A stretch of DNA of 64,000 nt from Amaurobius ferox (lineage: Eukaryota > Arthropoda > Arachnida > Araneae > Amaurobiidae). The notes under the pieces were generated by a model. It saw only the letters and a program-made list of their open reading frames with translations. It searched no databases and was not told the DNA's origin. Below, piece by piece: positions 57,815 through 64,000 of this stretch. Within the stretch, counting starts at the first letter, position 1. Every line of letters starts with the position of its first letter. The translations under genes and the position numbers were made by a program. Where the stretch lies: contig OX578145.1 in NCBI GenBank assembly GCA_951213105.1, positions 13,732,707 to 13,796,706 of the forward strand. The letters run 5' to 3'.

Positions 57815-58220
57815 ATACAGGGTGCCCTCAAAACATTGACCTCGGCTTTTATTTCTTAAATATTGATCTTAGAAATATATAAAAAGTACAAAGTTGCGTA
57901 AAAAAAAGGGTACAGCATTTTATGAAATGTATAAATATTTTCAGGAGATTAAATTTGAAGAAATACAAAATTTAAATTTTTATACGTCACCCGTACAAAA
58001 AATTTCCAATGACAATAATAGAATTGTTTGTTCCCCTGCCTTGGGTGGGATCGGCTTTCATGTTCCTCAGCATTCTATTAAGAACAAGAATTTATGTTTG
58101 TTACTGTCGATTGATAATTTTTGTAAACTATGCAACAGCTTTCCCGATGATCTTGATGTTTTTTATACATCGGAGATGGCTTTTAAAAGTCATTTGTTGT
58201 AAATATTTTATATTTTAATG
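57815..58220 (+). mobile_element. Partial element with ACAGGGTG terminus
   Basis: Begins ACAGGGTGCCCTCAAAACAT after TA-rich sequence, like Tc1/mariner-type ends. No matching right end is found. A 102-codon open frame (57894-58202) has no recognisable motif, and I do not call it a gene. Confidence 0.4.
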
Positions 58221-58222
58221 TA

Positions 58223-59126
58223 CAGGGTGGTCATAATTCAAGTAGAGGTGTTTAGAACCTGATAGTGAGAAAACTGTTGGGCCAAACTCAACCAAATTTG
58301 CAGTAAATACAATTTAGGGTTCTATTTGCAGTAAAAAATGGGGTTTTAATTTTTAAAAGGAAAAAATAGTTCGGATTTTTGCCAACACGGGCCAAAGTAA
58401 AGGCACTGTAAGGTCCACTTTTGGAGTAAAATAGGTATAGGAAGTACAGAAAGTTCCGTCAATGCTGAGAGGTATCGAACAATGTCGCTGAACTTTGTTA
58501 TTCCGCAACTTCAACAGCGTGGATGTTTCGAATCTGTGATATCTATGCAGGATGGAGCACCCCCACATATTGGATTGCGTAAAGCACTTGGTATATCAAG
58601 GGGATGTGGATAATTTAGACATTTTGAAGGACCGAATAATTGCAAGTCAAGCAAATCAATGGAGCAAATCAATGGAGACCATTGCACGTCAAGCAAATCA
58701 AAAGAGAGCTGTTGCATTCTGCAGTAGACAATGCTATTCAGAGAATGCACTTTTTGGAACATATGCAAGAAAAAACATTGAATCACACATGTAAATGATG
58801 CCAATATAAAAATTAATGTCATACTTATGTAAATGTAAGATGCAAATGTAAATATAAAATGTACTAAATAGGTATATAATGTAAATGTGATGTCCTTTTC
58901 AAAATGCATGTTAAATGTTAACTTTCTGTACTTCCTATGCCTATTTTACTCCAAAAATGGACCTTACAGCGCCACTTTGGCCTTTGGTGTCAAAAATCCG
59001 AACTATTTTTTTAAAATCAAAACCCCATGCTTTAAATAGTATTTACTGTAAATTTGGTTGTGTTTGGCCTAACAGTCTTCTCACTATTGGGCTGTAAACA
59101 CCTCTACTCTTATTATGCCCACCCTG
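58223..59126 (+). mobile_element. IS630/Tc1-like element with ~210-bp inverted repeats
   Basis: CAGGGTGGTCATAATTCAAG at the left and CTCTTATTATGCCCACCCTG at the right open inverted repeats that pair 58223-58462 with about 58914-59126. The flanking dinucleotides are TA and TG. The centre carries fused pieces of a DDE transposase, so this is an internal deletion derivative. Confidence 0.88.
58447..58800 (+). pseudogene. DDE transposase remnants (internally deleted)
   Basis: The first frame reads NAERYRTMSLNFVIPQLQQR, then SVISMQDGAPPHIGLRKAL, containing the second catalytic Asp motif QDGAPPH. It then jumps to KHLVYQGDVDNLDILKDRII, and in another frame DNAIQRMHFLEHMQEKTLNH followed by a stop, the usual C-terminus. 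The region between, which holds the third acidic residue, is missing. Confidence 0.82.
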
Positions 59127-61670
59127 TGCATATTCATTTGCGGGTGCTTTTGAAAATCATTTGTTGTCAATCGCTTGGATTTTAATGTATTTTATTATAT
59201 TTTAATCTGCATATTTTATATTTTATTTAATCTTGCATGCTATTACTGGTACTTTGTCCTGTAGCTTGCATTCATTTAAATAAATAATAAATAATATCTA
59301 TGATATATACTCTCGGGATAAGTATGATATATACTTATCGCGAACTTGCAATTATCTCTCTTCCCCCCATATAGTAGAAGTCTGAAAATATTTATGTTTT
59401 GGAATAAAATGACTGAAAATTCCTCATTTAAAGTAATATCTATCATCAAGAGTTTTATTGAACTGTTATCACCGTTAAAGTATGCACTGCACTTTGTTGT
59501 GTTACAGACAAAAAGGATTCAATAAATCTTAAACAAGTAAATGATTGTAAGTTTTATTGTATAGAAAAGAAAAATTTTAATAGTATTTATGTATACATTC
59601 TGTGTTCTCATAAATGACGCACATGCAGTAGACACAAACTCAGATTTTAAATATGAAATATATATGTACAACATTTATAACTTCCCGGACATGATGAGTT
59701 CACATCGTCAACCGTCTGTCTCTCTGAAATCAGAACTCTCCTTTTCTGCCAGTCCACCTGAGCTCCCTTGCTTTGATGATAAAGTGACAAATACCGTAGG
59801 TAATTTACATAGGGATAACAGTTTGAATTATGAAAAAATAATAATTGTAGGGTATGATACACGACTTTCCTTTAAAAATGATGTTTTATTTTTGGCACAT
59901 TTTTGGCACTGTTCATTTTGCGCTAAAATCAACATTTAGTATGCTGCATTTTCTACCCAAAGTGATTGGGTTGGTAATACTTGTTCGCCGTTTTCATCAT
60001 TTTCGCACATCTGTAAATGAATCCATTATCGTACATCTGTAATAATTCGTACATCTGTAATACCTCACGTTAAAAATTTTTCTTCTAACCTGTTATGCCA
60101 TGCATACCGATTACAGAAAATGTTTCGCAAGAATAACAATGTTTATTTAATTATTTCAATAGTAAATTAACACAGTTGTTAATTGCATAAAGAACAATTC
60201 CATAAACCCCTGTGTTCTTTGAAAATTACATATATATTGAATTATTTTTCTTTCAAGCCGATGGTTTGCATATATACAAATAAAACCTTTGTCATCCAAT
60301 TACTTCAGTGCATTGAAAGCATTTTAATCTTATTAAAATTATTTTGCTTTGTTTTCGGTATGGAAGTTGAAAATTATTGTTGTAAAAATAAGAAACGAAA
60401 ATTTATATTACTCATTCTAAATAAATGAATGTTACACCTTGTAAAAATATCGTAGTTTTAATATTAGAATATAAATTAATTGCGTTACACTTTAGTGTAT
60501 ATAGAAAGCTGATAATATAATAAAAATTAAAAACTGAATTATGCATCTATATTCAATTATAAAGAATATTGCTGTTAATTTAATGTTGAACAAATCGAAT
60601 TTAAGCCATATTAATATTCTTTCCGAAGATTTGATGATTATCTTTTAATTCTTTCTGAAACTTGTTCAATTTAAATGTCTGGTTTGCCGAACTTGTGCAT
60701 AAAGATGAACTACTTGGTAGAATTATTATTTAATTATTTTTAAAGTAATGTTTCAAACTAAATTGCATTTATGAAAAAATAAATATAAATAAATATTGAA
60801 ATTTTAATAGAAATTTATAAATATTATTAATACTTATACTGTTTGGCAAATTCATAACCATATAATTTTTAAGAAATAAAAATATATGGCTTTTTATTGA
60901 ATAGTACAATTTTATAATGATTAAATTTCAAATATGTAATATTTCTATTTCTATTTTAAATTAACGATTCACCAAAATAACCATGGATAAATTTTCAATC
61001 ACCATAGATATTGCAGCGTTTTATGCCAACTGCTTGCAATAAATCAAATATATATTTATCTTATCTGAAATTCCTTTTTCTACACTATAATTTTGTGACA
61101 ATCAAATCAATTATGGATTAATTTTATAAATTCCTTCCGAACTTTTGATTCTATTATAAGTGTTTAAAAATGTGATAAATAGAATGTTTTTAAAATATTC
61201 CATGCTAATGTATATAAGAAATTTAGAGGTTGAATTACATGATTTTTCATTCATATCAACATTGAAAATCAGACAATATTTGTATATTGCTTCTTTCCTA
61301 TCACGTTTGATTCATCTTTACGGTAAAATTATATTTTAATATGCATTACTCATATGTGCATTATACATCAAAGTAAAACTATCCTTATTTTTAGAGTTAT
61401 TTACAATATGTAAATGCTTGTTATTAACTTATAATTTTGTTTATATTGTTGCGTTTCTTATGGTATATGCCTTCTCACTATATTATTTAAGTTTGAAATT
61501 TTAATGCAGTAATTCATTTTATGTAGTCTTTGAAGATAATAAAAATCTAACAAAAATAATGAAAGAATGAGTATAGAAAATTTAAGCTTCATATTGGAAA
61601 ACATGTTAATGCTACTTAAATGAATAAAACACTAGCTAATATAAAGTAGAATTTTATAATATGGGGATTT
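59127..61670. other. Quiet AT-rich interval
   Basis: No transposon or SINE recognised. A 116-codon open frame at 59589-59939 includes a GC-richer stretch (peptide SSHRQPSVSLKSELSFSASP) followed by a good donor-like GTAG|GTAATT at 59799/59800, but the acceptor is weak, so a real exon is doubtful. The right part is probably downstream sequence of the esterase gene. Confidence 0.4.
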
Positions 61671-61719
61671 TTTATTAAAATCTTATAGTACTAGAACATT
61701 AGTATTTTTGAAATTTATT
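61671..61719 (-). terminator. Candidate polyadenylation signals for the esterase gene
   Basis: AATAAA on the minus strand occurs at 61671-61676 and 61714-61719, about 355-400 bp beyond the stop codon. In AT-rich DNA this hexamer is common, so support is positional only. Confidence 0.25.
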
Positions 61720-62072
61720 AAAAACGTTTTTGGTATAAGTAATTTTTATCTAATAACGTAAGACACAAGTAAATTTTTCAATAAATTACTTTCGGAAGTA
61801 ATAAAAATAAAAGCTGCAATTGTACATTCATTTAGGCTTGTAGAAATTAATTTTGCAGTAACTTTGCAGTTGCACTATTATCGTAGTTTATAGTTGTCTG
61901 GAATCTCTCAAAATAATACCTGTAGAGGCAGCTTCAGCAGATCATAAAAATAATCAAAAATAAATAACTCCTTAACATATATGCTTTCTCATTTTGTGAT
62001 TGACACATTTTCTCGATAAAATTTAAATTCTTATGCACCAAAAATAGAAAATAATCCGCCATATCGTCTGTT

Positions 62073-62378
62073 TTAGCTCACCCAGGCGTATACATCGAGC
62101 TTGCTTTCCGACCAGAATTTACACTCAGTTTTATTGATGCTGCCCAATGTTATATTCCTGGCGAGGTTGGCTGCTTTTTTAGGATACCGCAGCCAGTCAT
62201 TGTCGCCAATGTTCTCGCCACCAGATTTGACAAAGCTCATGACTACTGACTGCACAGTCTCGATGAAAGCATAGTCCTCAGAGTCTGGATTAGATAGAAA
62301 CTCTTCTATGTCACTGAAAAAGGCGATGATATCCCACAAATGAAAGCTGTATTTGGCTGTGTAGTTATATAATCTTAC
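62073..62378 (-). CDS. Carboxylesterase/cholinesterase-like protein, terminal exon
   Basis: This exon encodes the last 101 residues of a type-B carboxylesterase-fold protein, which hydrolyses ester substrates or, in non-catalytic relatives, acts in adhesion or binding. On the minus strand TGTTCTTTTCAG precedes phase-0 codons VRLYNYTAKYSFHLWDIIAF. The exon continues with FIETVQSVVMSFVKSGG and WLRYPKKA, and ends TECKFWSESKLDVYAWVS then TAA. The order helix (ETVQ...SFVKSG), W.RYP, then C.FW near the C-terminus is the usual end of the family. The Cys of CKFW is at the position that is often disulphide-bonded. Catalytic Ser, Glu and His lie in upstream exons to the right and are not visible. The frame is intact. 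The exact subfamily cannot be told from this exon. Confidence 0.78.
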   Translation of the reverse strand, partial: VRLYNYTAKYSFHLWDIIAFFSDIEEFLSNPDSEDYAFIETVQSVVMSFVKSGGENIGDNDWLRYPKKAANLARNITLGSINKTECKFWSESKLDVYAWVS

Positions 62379-62889
62379 CTGAAAAGAACATTTTTAAAAG
62401 TCATTACAAACTTTTAAAATAGGTATGACGTAGCAGTAACTGCAAATTAAAATTTTAAAACATAATTAATGTTACGTCAAAAGCATTTTAAATAAAAAAT
62501 TTTTGCATGAATTAACTTACTATGCATCATAAACATTCAGTTCCAATAAAATGTTTGAAGTTATAAATTCAACTTACAATATAAATTAAGGAGTATAGCT
62601 ATGAAGGTGAAACATCCAGTATTCTCGGATTGAATGATTTAAGGAGCTGACTTTTGACTACAAAATTCTGTGGTTTTGAACCGTTTTAAAAATAATTCAA
62701 TTTTAAAACAATAGAATTTTATTCTATATTCTGTACACATATTTCAGCCTCCTCCCTCTAAAAAAATGAAGTTAACATAAAGCGTAATAAAATTCAATTC
62801 TAAAATCTTCAAAATAAGGAATCTTACTGCTAATAAAGAAAAATCACATGAAAAAAATATATATTTTCAAGTGACAGATAATTATAAAG
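62379..62889 (-). other. Intron of the esterase-like gene (part)
   Basis: AT-rich DNA between the acceptor at 62379-62380 and the Tc1 element. No further exon is recognised before the window end. Confidence 0.55.
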
Positions 62890-64000
62890 TCCGTCTCAAA
62901 AGTTTAAGCACAGAAAAAGAGATGCTCATTAAATTAAAAGGAAAAATATGAAATAAACTTTAACACTAAATAATCGAAATGAAATAAAATAAACCCATTT
63001 TATTGTGAACAACACTAAAAATGTGTTAAAAATTACACGTTTTGAAAAGTTTGATGAAAAAACACTGTCTACAAAGTTTAAGCACTTCATGTACAATTTT
63101 ACAAACGCGTGATGACGACGTTGTAATGACGTTTCTCCTGAGTGGTAGGATAGCAAAGAGATAACTTCTACTCGTGAATCAAAATGCCGAAGTCTTTGGA
63201 GTTTACAAAAGTGGCGATTTTAAGGATTTTAAAGTTAAAAACTGAATTAAAGACTTCGTGAAATTGCTATTACTTTAAATCGATCAAAGTGCTCGTATAT
63301 ATCAAGTACTTGCCAAGGACTAACATTTCTATAGAAAACCAAGATGTGGACGGCCTCGTGTAATGAGTGTGCAGACACATCGACGGATTCAGATATTGGT
63401 GTCCACACAACACATGTCCTTACGTCAACTAAAAATAACCTCGGCGTAAAGATCTCAAAAGGCACAATACATAGACGTATCAAGGAATGCAGCAACACTG
63501 TTCTGAGGAAAACGGCTCGTAAACCATGTTTAAAACCACGCCATAAGAAAGACAGAATGGAGTGGGCTCGAAAGTGCATGTGTTATGGAGACAAATGGAT
63601 CTCAGTAATATTCAGCGCCGAGAAAAAACGGAATTTGGATGGCCCTGATGGCTGGAACTCTTATTGGCACAACCTCAGGAAAGAGGAAAGGGCTTTGTTC
63701 AGCAGACAACAGGGTGGTAAATCTGTGATGGTTTGGGGGGGGGGGCATTTGGTTTTAATGGTCCGACTTCCTTTGCCATTGTTCAAGGAAGACAAAATTC
63801 AATGAAGTGTCAAGAATCACTTCAGCAACATTTGTTTCCATTCGATGAGTTTCTTGGTGGGTCTGAATGGGAATTTCAGCACGACAATGCCTCCATACAC
63901 ACCTCCAGTTCTACGAAACAATGGCTTTTAAAGCAAACTATCCGAGTTTTGGACTGGCCATATTTGAGCCCAGACTTGAAACCTATTGAGAATGTTCGGG
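62890..64000 (+). mobile_element. Tc1/Tc3-like transposon, right end beyond window
   Basis: The left terminus is near 62890. The sequence GTCTCAAAAGTTTAAGCAC at 62893 recurs as GTCTACAAAGTTTAAGCAC at 63067, about 175 bp inside, a spaced direct repeat as found in IR/DR-type Tc1 termini (transposase binding sites). The transposase gene follows on the plus strand, and the element runs off the window. It lies in the presumed intron of the esterase-like gene, in the opposite orientation. Confidence 0.85.
63184..64000 (+). pseudogene. Tc1/Tc3-like transposase pseudogene (3' truncated by window)
   Basis: ATG at 63184 opens MPKSLEFTKVAILRILKLKT, with a stop soon after. The frame from 63344 gives the DNA-binding region (ISKGTIHRRIKECSN, then RKPCLKPRHKKDRMEWARKC) and WISVIFSAEKKRNLDGPDGW. 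Family members have Asp before EKK; here it is Ala (GCC, 63617-63619), so the first catalytic residue is lost. An 11-G run at 63735-63745 shifts the frame. Beyond it, another frame reads FGFNG, FQHDNASIHTSSSTKQWLL (second Asp present) and LDWPYLSPDLKPIENV (Glu present). It is inactive through three independent kinds of damage. Confidence 0.9.

Noticed and set aside
59589..59799. Exon ending at the GTAG|GTAATT donor
   Set aside because: The donor is good, but the upstream acceptor lacks a pyrimidine tract, and I cannot link it to another exon or protein family.

Overview
This is an AT-rich eukaryotic window, almost entirely non-coding. It reads as an arthropod genome, and I lean to an arachnid. 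The reasons are spliced-exon signals, several tRNA-derived SINE families, decayed Tc1/mariner, hAT, Helitron and LTR elements, many microsatellites, and no dense coding or operon structure. The taxon is an inference from repeat content, not from a marker gene.

Only one host gene segment is well supported. A terminal coding exon at 62073-62378 (minus strand) encodes the C-terminal ~100 residues of a carboxylesterase/cholinesterase-like protein. Its intron, lying to the right, carries a decayed Tc1/Tc3-like transposon that runs off the window end. A second, weaker candidate is a 70-bp internal exon at 472-541 (plus strand) with strong splice signals.

The rest is layered mobile DNA. 1-14.6 kb: microsatellites, a CCAATATTGG-rich array, one family-A element, a near-perfect 32-bp hairpin, and a SINE tail insertion with a 16-bp target duplication. 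14.6-19.4 kb: a family-A2 element split cleanly by a 2.5-kb Helitron (15155-17657), followed by a family-A copy with an internal duplication. 19.4-28.3 kb: SINE insertions, a truncated Tc1 element, and family-A copies, one carrying a foreign 1.2-kb module (family B). 29.2-31.0 kb: a Tc1 element on the minus strand interrupted by two tRNA-like SINE heads. 33-36.5 kb: a (TA)n tract, a small GC-rich element, a 1.7-kb unclassified GC-rich block with a perfect palindrome, and a SINE head. 36.9-43.9 kb: family B, two A2 copies around a Tc1 pseudo-element, and another A copy. 46.7-51.2 kb: an old LTR element on the minus strand with no recognisable pol but an RRM-like remnant. 52.0-59.1 kb: a 966-bp hAT with an 8-bp target duplication, a 713-bp foldback MITE, three full-length SINEs, and a transposon with ~210-bp inverted repeats. 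59.1-62.0 kb is quiet AT-rich DNA.

The genes do not form a pathway. The interest lies in insertion history: Helitron termini proved by an empty-site comparison, and the family A/A2 architecture (subterminal repeats, microsatellite, 3' stem-loop), which resembles non-autonomous Helentron/DINE-1-type elements. Family assignments rest on motifs read by eye; no searches were run.
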